This document shows positions 35,343-44,664 of a DNA stretch of 64,000 bases, one piece after another (within the stretch, counting starts at the first letter, position 1; every line of letters begins with the position of its first letter). The stretch is from Actinacidiphila glaucinigra (GTDB taxonomy: Bacteria; Actinomycetota; Actinomycetes; Streptomycetales; Streptomycetaceae), in assembly GCF_900188405.1 (NCBI RefSeq), contig NZ_FZOF01000007.1:372001-436000 (forward strand), given 5' to 3'. The notes under the pieces are model-generated. The model did no database searches, was not told where the DNA came from, and saw nothing but the letters and a program-made list of their open reading frames with translations. The position numbers and the translations under genes are program-made.

Positions 35343-36479
35343 TCACCACCAGACGACCACGTATCCGGGCCCACCCGGCTTGCCGGCAGGGCTCGTCGCG
35401 GTGCCGCCGTCGCCGCCCGTCCCCGGGTCCCCGAAGAGCGGCGGCCCGATGATCTGCGTCACCACGGGCGGCGGGACGATGCCGTTCACCGCGGGGGCGC
35501 CCTGACCGGTGTCCAGGCCGCGCTCGCCCTGGCGGCCGACGCTCGTGTCCAGCAAGGGCGGGCCGCAGAAACCGAAGCCCCCCGGACCTCCGGAGGCGAA
35601 GGCAGCGGATCCGCCCGTGCCGCCCGTGGCGAGCGGGACCGCGAGGGTGTTGGGGGCGACGGCCATCGATGTGATCCCGCCCTGGCTGCCGGCGGTGTTC
35701 GCGGCGGCGCCGCCGGCTCCGCCCTCGCCGATGGTGACCTGGTGAGGCTGCCCCGGCTGTACCTCGACGGTGCACCAGACGAAGCCTCCGGCGCCCCCAC
35801 CGGCGCCGGTACCGGGGTTGATGCCGCTTGTCCGCACTCCGGCGCCGCCACCGCCGGCGCCCCACAGCTGGACGAAGACGGTGGTGACCCCGTCGGGTGG
35901 GACGAAGGTTCCGCTGACGCTGAACTGCCGCAGACCGTGAACGCCGCCGGGCCCGGGCGGCCCGACCGGCCCCTGCGGCCCGGCGGGACCGATGGAGCCC
36001 GGGTCTCCCGCCAGGCCTTGTGGTCCCTGCGGCCCGGCGGGTCCCACGGGTCCGGGGTCACCCGCCGGGCCGGCCGGCCCCACGGAGCCCGGGTCTCCCG
36101 CCGGGCCGGCAGGCCCGGTGGTGCCGGGAGGGCCTGACGGCCCGGCAGGTCCCGAGGGCCCGAGCGGTCCCGCAGGTCCCGCAGGACCCGCCGGGCCTGG
36201 GGCTCCGGGTGGTCCCGGGGGGCCGGGTGGCCCGGGGCGGCCCGCTCGTGGCGGGCAGTAGCCGGGTACGGCCGGGACGAAGAAGCAGGGGGAGGCGGAA
36301 CTCCGCGGGGCGACGGCCCGCTCCGCCACATGGGGCGTCGCGGCGCGTTCCCAAGTGCCCGCGTGCGCCATGCCCGTCACCGCACCGGACGTCAGAGCTA
36401 CGCTCGCGGCCACCGTCCACACGCGCGCGCAGCTCGGACGCCGTCCGGCCGACACCGCTTCGCCGACTCGGCGGATCAC
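35343..36479 (-). CDS. Secreted collagen-like protein (paralogue 1)
   Basis: This 378-aa exported protein has a signal peptide ~1-40 ([20 protein letters not shown] cleavage). A short N-domain contains [13 protein letters not shown] with two Cys. About 33 uninterrupted Gly-X-Y triplets (~80-180) are rich in GPA, GPP and GDP and should form a collagen-type triple helix. A Gly-rich C-domain ([23 protein letters not shown] ... ending GYVVVWW) probably trimerises the chains. GTG 36479 is supported by GGAGG 7 nt upstream. It is paralogous in every part to the gene at 50098. Bacterial collagens of this type are cell-surface or matrix proteins; the role here is unknown. Confidence 0.9.
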   Translation of the reverse strand: MIRRVGEAVSAGRRPSCARVWTVAASVALTSGAVTGMAHAGTWERAATPHVAERAVAPRSSASPCFFVPAVPGYCPPRAGRPGPPGPPGPPGAPGPAGPAGPAGPLGPSGPAGPSGPPGTTGPAGPAGDPGSVGPAGPAGDPGPVGPAGPQGPQGLAGDPGSIGPAGPQGPVGPPGPGGVHGLRQFSVSGTFVPPDGVTTVFVQLWGAGGGGAGVRTSGINPGTGAGGGAGGFVWCTVEVQPGQPHQVTIGEGGAGGAAANTAGSQGGITSMAVAPNTLAVPLATGGTGGSAAFASGGPGGFGFCGPPLLDTSVGRQGERGLDTGQGAPAVNGIVPPPVVTQIIGPPLFGDPGTGGDGGTATSPAGKPGGPGYVVVWW

Positions 36480-36693
36480 AGCACCACCTCCAGGTTGGGG
36501 CTTCGGGGGCGGACCGCGCCGCCTGTCCCGCCGCAAGAATCACCCCGGCTGGCATCTGACGCACCCTCAGCAGCCGACCGGGTGAGTGGCTCCCGGCTAT
36601 CGGTGGAGCGAGAGGGCGGCGGGCCGGGCCCGGACGGCGCCATTCCGTGGTATCCAGGCCTGAGTCGGGGCGATCGACTGGCGGGGGAGAGCC

Positions 36694-37290
36694 GTGAGAG
36701 CACTGGGCAGGGCAATGCCGGCCGTGCTGGTGCTCGCCGCCGTGGTGCTGGGCGCCGCGGGCTGCACCCTCACCATCGGCGAGACGGACGGGGAGCCGGC
36801 CGATGTCTCGGTGGCCACCGCGACCGCCTCCACCGCGACCGCCTCCACCACCACCCCGTCGTCCGGCCCGCCGTCCGCGTCGACCGGCGCCTCCGCCTCG
36901 CCCTCGCCGTCTGCAACGCCGAGCCGTGCCGCGACGCCGGTGCCCGTCCGCGGACCGGATCAGAAACTGGTGGTCATGACCGTGAGCGGCGGCTTCGCGG
37001 GCGTCCACCGGGAGGTGACGCTGCGGGGTGACGGCACCGTCCTCACCAGGGAGAGGGGCGGACCCGTGGTGCACCGTGCCGGCGCCGCCCGGTTCAAGGA
37101 ATTGCGGCTCCTACTCGGCGACCCGGCGCTGGAGGACGTCCCGGACCTCACGATGAACATGTCGGCGCACGACATGTTCCAGTACACCCTGCAATTCAAC
37201 GGCCGCACGATCATGACGGACCGCTCCAGCAAGCTGCCCGCACTGGAACGGCTCATCAACGCCCTGAGCCGCTGGCTGCCGGCGAACTGA
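36694..37290 (+). CDS. Lipoprotein with Ser/Thr linker
   Basis: A 198-aa predicted lipoprotein with hydrophobic signal PAVLVLAAVVLGAAGC and lipid-accepting Cys at ~24. A ~60-residue low-complexity Ala/Thr/Ser/Pro linker follows, then a ~100-residue domain (KLVVMTVSGGFAGVHREVTLRGDGTVLTRERGG ... FQYTLQFNGRTIMTD). The domain resembles the all-beta protease-inhibitor-like lipoproteins of Streptomyces, but I cannot name a family. The GTG start has GGGGGAG 5 nt upstream. It is divergent from the collagen-like gene. Confidence 0.75.
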   Translation: MRALGRAMPAVLVLAAVVLGAAGCTLTIGETDGEPADVSVATATASTATASTTTPSSGPPSASTGASASPSPSATPSRAATPVPVRGPDQKLVVMTVSGGFAGVHREVTLRGDGTVLTRERGGPVVHRAGAARFKELRLLLGDPALEDVPDLTMNMSAHDMFQYTLQFNGRTIMTDRSSKLPALERLINALSRWLPAN

Positions 37291-37465
37291 CCCGCACCGC
37301 ACCGCCCTGAACGACGGGAACAGGAAATCCGTACGTCAGGAATACGGAAGATGAATTCCCCCGCCGTCCTGAGGCACAACTCACCATTTCCCGCCCGGGC
37401 GGGCCGTCGGTGCCGTGTGAGAATGCTTGGGTCCACGCCCAGAAGCAGAGAGCCAGAAAGATCCG

Positions 37466-40252
37466 ATGCAATCCTCGGTGTACACGGCCGACGTCGGCGC
37501 CGGCACGCCCCAGGGGCTGGTCGGTCGCGCGGGCGACGTGGAGCGTGTCGAGGGGTTGCTCGGCTCGGTCGATTCCGGCGGCGCGGTGCTGCTCACCGGC
37601 GACCCCGGGGTGGGCAAGACGGCGCTGCTCGGCCACCTCGCCCTGAGGGCACTGGCAGCCGGGGCCAGGGTGCTGCGGGCGGCGGGCACGGAGTCCGAGA
37701 GCGGCGTGGAGTACGCCGCGCTCAACCAGCTCCTCTTCCCGCTGTGGGAGGAGGACCCGCAGGCCGTGGACGGGGCCCACAGCGCGGCCCTGCGGGTGGC
37801 CCTGGGCTTCGGCGAGGGAGCGCCGCCCGAGCGGTTCCTCGTCTCGAACGCGGCCCTGGTGCTGCTCCGCCGTGCGGCCGCCGCGACGCCGATTCTGCTG
37901 GTCGTCGACGACCTCCAGGCCGTCGACCCGGCCAGCGCGGCCGTGCTGGGCTTCGTGGCCCGCCGGCTCGCGGGCAGCCGTGTCAGGTTCCTCGCCGCCC
38001 GCAGGGGACGTCGAGGCGGCGCCGAGGCCGGCGTACGCGCCGAGTACGAGGTCCTGCCGCTGGACGAGGGCGCGTCGCGGCTCCTGGCGAGCGCGTCCCA
38101 TCCGGACCTCTCCGCACCCGTCGTGGAGTGCGTCGTCGCCGCCGCGCAGGGCAATCCGCTGGCCCTGGTCGAACTGCCGGCGGCCCTGACCGGGCCGCAG
38201 CGCGCCGGGCTGGAGCGCCGGCCGGCCGCGCTGCCGCTCACCCGGCGGCTGCGCGAGGTCTTCGGCTCGTGCGTGGCGGGACTGCCCGCGGCGACACGTC
38301 GCCTGCTGCTGATGCCCGCGCTGGAGGGAACGGGGGACCTGGCCGTCCTGCAGTGCGCCGCGCAACGGCTCGGTGCCGGGGCCGATCTGGCGGATCTGGA
38401 GGCCGCCGAGCGCGACGGCCTCGTACGGATCGAGGAGTTCGACCACCGGCTGACCTTCCGGCACCCGCTGTACCGTGCCGCGGTCGTCGACGCGTCGACC
38501 TCCGCGGAGCGCCGTCGCGCGCACCGTGAACTCGCCGAGGTGCTGCACGACCGTCCCGACCAGCGTGCGTGGCACCTGGGGGAGGCGTGCGTCGAACAGG
38601 ACGAGGACGTCGCGGCGTTGCTGGAGGGCACCGCCCACCGGGTCCTGCGGCGCGGCGACGCCATGGCCGCGATCCGCTCCCTCACCAAGGCCGCGCACCT
38701 GAGCCCCGGCGCGGCCGACCGGGGCCGCCGGCTGGCCGCGGCCGCCTACATACGCGCGGACGCCTCCGGTGAACTGACCATGGCTTCCCGCCTCCTGGAC
38801 GACGCCCGGCGCTTTGGATCCGACGACCGCGCGTCCCTCTATTCGGCCGCGGTCGCCGTCCACCGGCTGCTCGACGGCGAGGGGGACATCGACACGGCCC
38901 ATCAGATACTCCTCGGCGCGATCGAGAACGGCGACCATCCCTACGGGGCCTGCGACCCGGCCTTTGAGGAGGCCCTGTACCTCCTGCTGCTGCTGTGCTG
39001 CCTGGGCGGCCGGGCGGAGTTGTGGGCGCCCCTCCACAAGATCCTGGAGCGGCTCGGGCCCGACGCCCCCCGCCTGCTGGCGGTGAACGTCGCCACCCAG
39101 GGCGATCCCGCGCGCACCGCCCTGCCGGCGCTGGGCGACCTGGAGGAGCTCATCTCGGGCCTGCCGCAGGAGACCGCCCCGTCGAGGATCACGCGGATCG
39201 GCACCGCCAGCATCGCCGCCGACCGGCTCACCGGAGTGCGCGACGCCGTCTCGCGCGTCCCGTCCCAGGGGCGCCGGCAGATCGTCACCCTCCCCCTGTT
39301 GTGCACGGACGCGTTCCTCGCGGGCCGGTGGGACGACACGACCCAACTGGCCGACGAAGGACTGCGCTTGTGCAAGGAGCATGCCTTCGAGGCCGTCTCC
39401 TGGTACTTCCTGTACTACAAGGCCGTCGTCGCGGCGGCGCGGGGCGAGGCCGGCGTCGCCGAGGAGACGGCCGACGCGATGGGCGCCTGGGGGACCTCCC
39501 GCGGCGCGCACCATCTGGTGACCCTGGCGGAGCACATTCGGGTGCTCGTCGCGCAGGCGGAGGGCGACTTCGAACGCGCCTACCGGCACGCGGCCGCCAT
39601 CAGCCCGCCCGGGGAGCTGGCCCCCTACACCCCCGTGGCGCTGCTGGTGGTCGGGGACGTGGTGGAGGCGGCCGTGCGCACCCAGCGGCCGGCGGAGGCC
39701 GCCGCCCACGTGGCCGCCGCCCGGCACGCCGGGATCGCCGGGCTCTCCCCCCGCAGGGCCATGCTCGTCGACGCGTCCTCCGCGATGGCCGCCGAGGCGG
39801 ACGAGGAGGCGATCGGGCTGTTCGAGCGGGCCCTGGCGCATCCCGGTATCCATCAGTGGCCCTTCGACCTGGCCCGCGTGACCCTCGCCTACGGTGAACG
39901 GCTCCGCAAGGCGCGATCGACCACCGACGCCAGGGCGTTGCTGAGCGCGGCACTGGCGACCTTCGAGCAACTCGGCGCGCGGCCATGGGCGGACCGGGCG
40001 AAGCGGACCCTGCAGGCGACCGGATGGATGGTCGTCAAGCGGGCCGACGGGCCCGAGTCGGTCAGCCTCACCCCGCAGGAACTGGAGATCGCCCATCTCG
40101 CCGCCTCCGGACTGACCAACAAGCAGATCGCCGAGCGGCTCTACCTCTCCCCCCGCACCGTGGGCGGCCATCTGGGCCGGGTCTTCCCCAAGCTCGGCAT
40201 CACCTCCAGGGCGGCGCTCCGCGACGCCCTGACGGGCCTGGCCAAGCGTTAG
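37466..40252 (+). CDS. LuxR-family ATPase regulator (LAL type)
   Basis: This 928-aa regulator has Walker A GDPGVGKT (45-52), Walker B ILLVVDDLQAVDPAS, a long alpha-helical middle and a C-terminal LuxR HTH (VSLTPQELEIAHLAASGLTN ... LSPRTVGGHLGRVFPKLGI). It is the same architecture as the gene at 12003 but with distinct sequence. ATG 37466 (MQSSVYTADVG) puts the conserved LVGRAGDVERVE ~18 residues in; the ribosome site is weak (AGAAAG). A membrane PP2C phosphatase gene follows in the same direction 210 bp on. Target genes are not evident. Confidence 0.92.
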   Translation: MQSSVYTADVGAGTPQGLVGRAGDVERVEGLLGSVDSGGAVLLTGDPGVGKTALLGHLALRALAAGARVLRAAGTESESGVEYAALNQLLFPLWEEDPQAVDGAHSAALRVALGFGEGAPPERFLVSNAALVLLRRAAAATPILLVVDDLQAVDPASAAVLGFVARRLAGSRVRFLAARRGRRGGAEAGVRAEYEVLPLDEGASRLLASASHPDLSAPVVECVVAAAQGNPLALVELPAALTGPQRAGLERRPAALPLTRRLREVFGSCVAGLPAATRRLLLMPALEGTGDLAVLQCAAQRLGAGADLADLEAAERDGLVRIEEFDHRLTFRHPLYRAAVVDASTSAERRRAHRELAEVLHDRPDQRAWHLGEACVEQDEDVAALLEGTAHRVLRRGDAMAAIRSLTKAAHLSPGAADRGRRLAAAAYIRADASGELTMASRLLDDARRFGSDDRASLYSAAVAVHRLLDGEGDIDTAHQILLGAIENGDHPYGACDPAFEEALYLLLLLCCLGGRAELWAPLHKILERLGPDAPRLLAVNVATQGDPARTALPALGDLEELISGLPQETAPSRITRIGTASIAADRLTGVRDAVSRVPSQGRRQIVTLPLLCTDAFLAGRWDDTTQLADEGLRLCKEHAFEAVSWYFLYYKAVVAAARGEAGVAEETADAMGAWGTSRGAHHLVTLAEHIRVLVAQAEGDFERAYRHAAAISPPGELAPYTPVALLVVGDVVEAAVRTQRPAEAAAHVAAARHAGIAGLSPRRAMLVDASSAMAAEADEEAIGLFERALAHPGIHQWPFDLARVTLAYGERLRKARSTTDARALLSAALATFEQLGARPWADRAKRTLQATGWMVVKRADGPESVSLTPQELEIAHLAASGLTNKQIAERLYLSPRTVGGHLGRVFPKLGITSRAALRDALTGLAKR

Positions 40253-40462
40253 CCGCGGTGCGTGCGGTCCGCCCCGACCCAGGCGGGCGGCCACTGCACG
40301 GGCGGGCAAGAGGCCGTGCACAACGGGGCAAGGTGCCTGACGCGAAGTCCTTCTACGGTCGAGGTGTTCCACCACGAATGGGACACCACTGCGCGGGTCC
40401 GGGGCCGCTCGTGGATCCGTCGGATCCCGGCCCCGCGCACGGACCTTGAGGAAGTGAGGCCG

Positions 40463-41533
40463 ATGCCCGACATCGAACAGTACGAGGAGGAAGCGGACGA
40501 CGGACAGCCGTTGCGGCACCTGGCCGTCGCGGGTGGTGCGGCATGGGTCCTCGCCGTGTGCGCGGTCTGCGTGATCCTGCCCCTGTACATCCACCCGAGC
40601 CTCGCGTGCGGGCTCGCGTCGCTGGTCACCGCGGTGGTGGTGGCGGTGATGACGGGCCGTAGGAAGGACCGGTACCGCCGCGGGGCGGCGCGGGCGCGTG
40701 TCGTGGCGGACACCGTACGGGAGACCCTGCTGCGGCCGCTCCCCGAGCGCATCGGCGCGCTGGGGCTCGCCTCCGTCTACCGGGCCTGCGGGGGACGGGG
40801 ACAGGTGGGCGGCGACCTCTACGCCGTCGCGCGAAAGGGCGGGACGACCCGCCTCATCATCGGCGACGTGTGCGGCAAGGGACTGCCCACCTTCGAGGAC
40901 GTCGCGGCCGTGCTCGGGGCGTTCCGCGAATGGGCGCCGCGCGCCGCTTCCCTGGCGGAGCTGTCCGCGCGCCTGGAGGAGAGCTTCCTGCGCCACCTGG
41001 CCGAAGGCGCCGACCCGGCCCGCGACACCGCCGAACGCTTCGTGACCGCACTGCTGCTGGAGGTGCGGGACGGCGAACGGCTCGCCCATATGGTCAACCA
41101 CGGCCATCCGCCGCCGGTACGGGCCCGGCGGGGGAGCGTCGCCCTGGTGGCGGGCTGCCCCTCGCCCCCGCTGGGACTGCGTGCCCTGCGGGAGTGCGGC
41201 GCCGTCGAGGAACGCTTCGAACTGGACCCGGGCGACACACTGTTGCTCTACACCGACGGACTCGTCGAGGCCCGTGACGCCGCCGGGCACTGCTACCCGC
41301 TGCTGGACCGCGCGATGGCGTGGCGGTGGGTGCGGCAGGGCCCGGCCGACTACGAGTGCCTGCCGGACGCGCTCGGGGAGATCCTCCGGGACCTCGTCGA
41401 CCACGCCGGTGCGCTTCCGAAGGACGATCTCGCGATGGTCGCGCTGACCCGGATGGAGGAGCCGGCCGCCGCGCTGCCCCGGCCCGCCGGTGAGTCCCGT
41501 CGCGAGGACACGGGGCAACTGCGACAGGACTGA
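40463..41533 (+). CDS. Membrane PP2C-family (SpoIIE-type) phosphatase
   Basis: This 356-aa protein has two N-terminal transmembrane helices (AWVLAVCAVCVILPLYI and LASLVTAVVVAVM). A PP2C catalytic domain follows, with metal-binding motifs GGDLYAV and GDVCGKGLPT, then LLYTDGLVEARD and KDDLAMVAL. Such Ser/Thr phosphatases usually act on anti-sigma-factor antagonists in stress-sigma cascades; no such partner is adjacent. The domain seems complete, without PAS or GAF sensors. ATG 40463 is preceded by GAGG. The stop abuts the stop of the convergent AraC gene with no gap. Confidence 0.9.
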   Translation: MPDIEQYEEEADDGQPLRHLAVAGGAAWVLAVCAVCVILPLYIHPSLACGLASLVTAVVVAVMTGRRKDRYRRGAARARVVADTVRETLLRPLPERIGALGLASVYRACGGRGQVGGDLYAVARKGGTTRLIIGDVCGKGLPTFEDVAAVLGAFREWAPRAASLAELSARLEESFLRHLAEGADPARDTAERFVTALLLEVRDGERLAHMVNHGHPPPVRARRGSVALVAGCPSPPLGLRALRECGAVEERFELDPGDTLLLYTDGLVEARDAAGHCYPLLDRAMAWRWVRQGPADYECLPDALGEILRDLVDHAGALPKDDLAMVALTRMEEPAAALPRPAGESRREDTGQLRQD

Positions 41534-42538
41534 TCAGCTGTCGGGTCGCCCGGGGAGAGGGCCGGTTGCCTGCAGGGGTGCAGCCTGCAGGACGCCGGCC
41601 TGCCGCCACTGCGCGGGGGAGAGGCCGTAGACCGCACGGAAGGTGCGGCTGAAGTGGGCGTGGCTGGCGAAGCCCCACCGGTGCGCTATCGCCGCCACCG
41701 TCAGCCCCACGAGCTCCGGCCGTACGAGGTCCCTGCGGCAGGCCTCCAGCCTGAGGCGCTGGATCCAGCGGCCGACGGTCATCGGCTCGTTCTGGAAGAG
41801 CTGGTACAGGTAGCGGACGGAGATGTGGTGCACGGCCGCGACCGACGCCGGGGAGAGCGCGGGATCGTCGAGGTGGGCGCGGATGTACCCGCGGACACGC
41901 TGCAGCAGGGCCTGCTCCACGGCGGCCTGTTCGCCGGTGGTTCCCTCCAGGGCGACCAGCGCGGTCAGCACGTCGACGATGCCCTGGCGCAGGAACCTTT
42001 TCGAGTCCTGAGCGCAGACGCAGTGCTCCGTCGTCGCCACGAGCCCGTCGACGTATGACGCGAGGATCCCGCCGATGCCGTGGCCGGGCGAGTAGGTCCG
42101 CCCGGTGGCCAGGCTCAGGAGCGAGTCGGGCAGGTCGAGCATCTGGCGGGGGACCGTGGCCACGTGCTGCCGCACCGGGTCGGTGAAGTCCAGGACGTAG
42201 GGCCTTCGGCTGTCGAGGATGACGAGTTCACCGGCGGTCACCAGCGTCTCCCGCCCGTCCTGGACCGTGACGCTGTCGCCCGTGCGCTGCAGGCTCACGA
42301 TGAGCGAGCCGTCGCGGTCGGCGGCGATGAGCGGTGCGGTACGCGCCATCCGCTGCGGGCTCGCCTCGAGGAATCCGGCCTGGACGCCGGCCATGTACGT
42401 CCGGCGTATCGCCCCGTGGAGCTCCTCCGCCCCCTGGGCGTGGATCTCCAGCCGGGTGAACGCCCTGCGGACGGCGTCCCTCCAGTACTCGGCCCGCTCG
42501 GCGGGCGGTTGCAGGTCTGTGCAGAATGCTTCGATCAC
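41534..42538 (-). CDS. AraC-family regulator
   Basis: This 334-aa activator has an N-terminal AraC-binding-like domain (~50-200, PLIAADRDGSLIVSLQRTGD) and a C-terminal double HTH (SPASVAAVHHISVRYLYQLFQNEPMT and LTVAAIAHRWGFASHAHFSRTF). The layout matches the NtcA/OruR-like group common in actinomycetes. Tandem 9-mers 22 bp apart lie ~150 bp upstream and may be its own binding site. It is tail-to-tail with the PP2C gene; the next gene upstream is a broken monooxygenase. Confidence 0.92.
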   Translation of the reverse strand: MIEAFCTDLQPPAERAEYWRDAVRRAFTRLEIHAQGAEELHGAIRRTYMAGVQAGFLEASPQRMARTAPLIAADRDGSLIVSLQRTGDSVTVQDGRETLVTAGELVILDSRRPYVLDFTDPVRQHVATVPRQMLDLPDSLLSLATGRTYSPGHGIGGILASYVDGLVATTEHCVCAQDSKRFLRQGIVDVLTALVALEGTTGEQAAVEQALLQRVRGYIRAHLDDPALSPASVAAVHHISVRYLYQLFQNEPMTVGRWIQRLRLEACRRDLVRPELVGLTVAAIAHRWGFASHAHFSRTFRAVYGLSPAQWRQAGVLQAAPLQATGPLPGRPDS

Positions 42539-42685
42539 GATGTCCTCGCGAGCTGTGCGGAGTTGCCCGGTTCCCCGGGGTCCGGCGGAGCTTCCGCTTC
42601 AGGCGCGGTCCGCACGGGGAACCCCATCGCGGCCACCGTAGGTTCCGGCCGCGGCCGTCGTGGCCTCCCCGACCGGGAATACGGG

Positions 42686-42716
42686 ACACCCGCAGACATT
42701 GCGGGGAACACCCGCA
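42686..42716. promoter_or_regulatory. Direct repeats upstream of araC-type gene
   Basis: ACACCCGCA occurs at 42686-42694 and 42708-42716, 22 bp apart (two helical turns). TGCGGG between them also pairs with both CCCGCA arms. Tandem sites with two-turn spacing suit AraC-type DNA binding. Confidence 0.5.
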
Positions 42717-42785
42717 AACAGGAATTCCGAGAATTGGGATATTGCTCACATTCGGAAAAGCGAACAGAAAGCGGATAGCCGGACG

Positions 42786-43557
42786 TCAGGCCCGGCCGGC
42801 GGCCAGGGAAAGAGAGCGCATCCGGTCGCCCGGAGCGTAGACGGGGGTCGGCAGCATGAGTTCGTCCGCCGCGGCCTTCTCCGGTGACAGCAGCGACGCC
42901 TCGGCGCCGCGGCCCTCGATGGCCGCGGCCATGGCCGGTATCGCGGGGGCGGCCGAGACGGTCGACCGCGGCGGCGGTCTCCGCGCAGACCGTTTCCACG
43001 CTCACCAGCACGCGGGGGCGCCCGCACCACCGTGAGGCCCGGAACCGCTCCCGGTAACGACCCAGCGCCTCCGGCGTGTTGCCCGGCCGGATGTGGTGGG
43101 CGACGGCGAGCGGCAGGCTCAGCCCCGCTGCCAGTTCGGCGCCCGCGACGCTCGACGCCGGAAGCCACGGTTCGGGAAACGCGCCGGCTCCCGGCAGCAC
43201 GCGCCGGCCGTCGGTGTCGCCCAGCTTCGCGGCGCAGCGCGCGAAGGGTGTGCCCGGACCGCGGCCGATGCCCAGGTCGACGCGGCCCGGGTCGAGCGCC
43301 GCGAGCGTGGTGAACCGCTCGGCCACGGCGCGCGAGGCGCGGTTCGTCAGCGGGACCCCGCCCGAGCCGAGCCTGATCCGCGGCGTCGACGCCGCGAGAC
43401 GGGCCGACAGGACGGGAGGGGCGGCGCTGCCGACGGAACGGTGTCCGTGGCGCTCGGCCACCCGCACCCGGCGGAAGCCGAGCCCGGCGGCCAGGTCGAG
43501 GACGGACAGCGGAGGCAGCGGTCCTGACGTCGGCGGTGCCCGCCGCCTGCCCGCCAC
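42786..43557 (-). pseudogene. Decayed luciferase-like (LLM) flavin monooxygenase
   Basis: The frame from GTG 43557 shows LLM-family segments in order: LSVLDLA, GFRRVRVAERHGH, APPVLSARLAASTPRIRLGSGG, FTTLAALDPGRVDLGIGRGPGT, AELAAGLSLPLAVAHHIRPGNT and VETVCAET. Against the family there are gaps after LSVLDLA (~25 residues) and after GRGPGT (~40 residues). Near 42950-42970 the frame is lost; the expected C-terminus (LSPEKAAADELMLPTPVYAP, then GDRMRSL) continues in another frame to a TGA at 42786-42788. Two deletions plus a frameshift indicate a pseudogene. It lies between araC-type and hemerythrin genes. Confidence 0.72.
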
Positions 43558-43620
43558 GAAAGTCCTCTCCCCCGGGCGAGGACGGGACGGTGCCTCGACC
43601 TGACGCGTTCGCCGGATGCC

Positions 43621-44304
43621 TCAGGAGCCGATGCGCGGAGGCCTGACCGTTCCGTGGACCTGCCGGGCGTGCGCGGCGTACCGGCGGCGCCCCAGGACGG
43701 GGACGATCATCCGGACCGGCAGCGGCGCGGTGGCGAGGACCGCCTTGACGACCTCCGGGTCGCCCTCGTACATCGCCATTCCGAAGACGAGCGGCAGGTC
43801 CTTCTTCGGGGTGTTCTCCATGCCGTGCTCGCCCAGCTGGTGCCACTCCGCCGCGGTGACGTGCTTCGCGGCCAGCGGCAGGATCTCCTTCTCCTCCAGC
43901 GCCATGTGCTGGATGAGCACGGTCAGCAGCCGCTCGAGCGCCTCGGCGAGCGCCTCACCGTCCTCTCCGGTCGAGCGCCAGGCCACGAGCCGTCCGGTCA
44001 CCTCGTTGTGCAGTTCGTCGATGGCGTGGTGCTGCTGCTCCATCGTCGGCACGATGGCCTCCGCGTCCACGCCGGCCCGCTCGACCAGCTTCGGCCAGAG
44101 AAGCTTGTCCTCGCCCTCGTGGTGCGTGTGCAGGACCCGGCAGACCAGCGCCGCGTGGGAACCGACGACGTCGGCGCGCCGGGTGTCGCCCGGCGCCACG
44201 GACCGGATGAGCTCGGGAAGCAGTCTGAACTCCCGGCGCAGCGCGGTGTGGGCCATGTACATGTCGCGCGTATCGGCCATGGGTTCATCGACGAGTGGAG
44301 CCAT
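43621..44304 (-). CDS. Hemerythrin HHE-domain protein (paralogue 2)
   Basis: This 227-aa protein is exactly as long as the paralogue at 15529 and clearly homologous end to end: MADTRDMYMAHTALRREF, THHEGEDKLLWPKLVERAG, EQQHHAIDELHNEVTG, IQHMALEEKEILPLA, then GMAMYEGDPEVVKAVL and a basic tail. The His/Glu set for a di-iron site is intact. The role is probably sensing or scavenging of O2, NO or peroxide in the cytosol. ATG 44304 follows GGAAG by 5 nt. A perfect 16-bp hairpin ends 17 nt before the start codon, leaving just the ribosome site between. Confidence 0.9.
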   Translation of the reverse strand: MAPLVDEPMADTRDMYMAHTALRREFRLLPELIRSVAPGDTRRADVVGSHAALVCRVLHTHHEGEDKLLWPKLVERAGVDAEAIVPTMEQQHHAIDELHNEVTGRLVAWRSTGEDGEALAEALERLLTVLIQHMALEEKEILPLAAKHVTAAEWHQLGEHGMENTPKKDLPLVFGMAMYEGDPEVVKAVLATAPLPVRMIVPVLGRRRYAAHARQVHGTVRPPRIGS

Positions 44305-44320
44305 TGTCTCTTCCTTGTAC

Positions 44321-44354
44321 GGCCGCCTGGCATCCCGAGGGATGCCAGGCGGCC
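44321..44354 (-). promoter_or_regulatory. Hairpin directly upstream of hemerythrin ribosome site
   Basis: GGCCGCCTGGCATCCC pairs with GGGATGCCAGGCGGCC (effective loop CTCG on the coding strand). Because it lies in the 5' leader of the hemerythrin gene, it could act as an attenuator, an mRNA stabiliser or a terminator of upstream transcription. Confidence 0.6.
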
Positions 44355-44664
44355 CGTGTCGGGCATGGCCCTGCGCGCTCCCCCCCGACGTCACGGCCTT
44401 CGCGGAACCGTTGTCGAGGCACCGGCGGCCGCCGGTGCCACCGAGCGCGCAGGGTGATCAAGGCAGGGGAAAAGCGCAGATCAGAGGCCTTTCCCGCTGT
44501 CCCGGTCACTGTGCCAGCAGCTCCCCGGCCGCCGCATGCGTCAAATGCCCCTGGGTCGCGGCCCCCGTATGGGTCGTCTGACGCTGCCGCCCGTCCACCG
44601 CTTCCCCTCCCCGCCCCGGGCGCGCCGCGAGGACGGGGAAGGAAACGGCTCCCGGCCGCGTTGA
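44355..44664. other. Divergent intergenic region, no gene seen
   Basis: About 310 bp between the hemerythrin leader hairpin and the MFS operator. Both flanking genes point outward. No protein-like frame or further dyad longer than 8 bp was noticed; it presumably carries the hemerythrin promoter. Confidence 0.5.

Noticed and set aside
37256-41518. 1420-codon open frame on the minus strand
   Set aside because: Antisense shadow of the LuxR-ATPase and PP2C genes, whose motifs are unambiguous on the plus strand.
42786-43557. Intact LLM oxidoreductase
   Set aside because: Two internal gaps and the C-terminus in another frame make an intact product unlikely.
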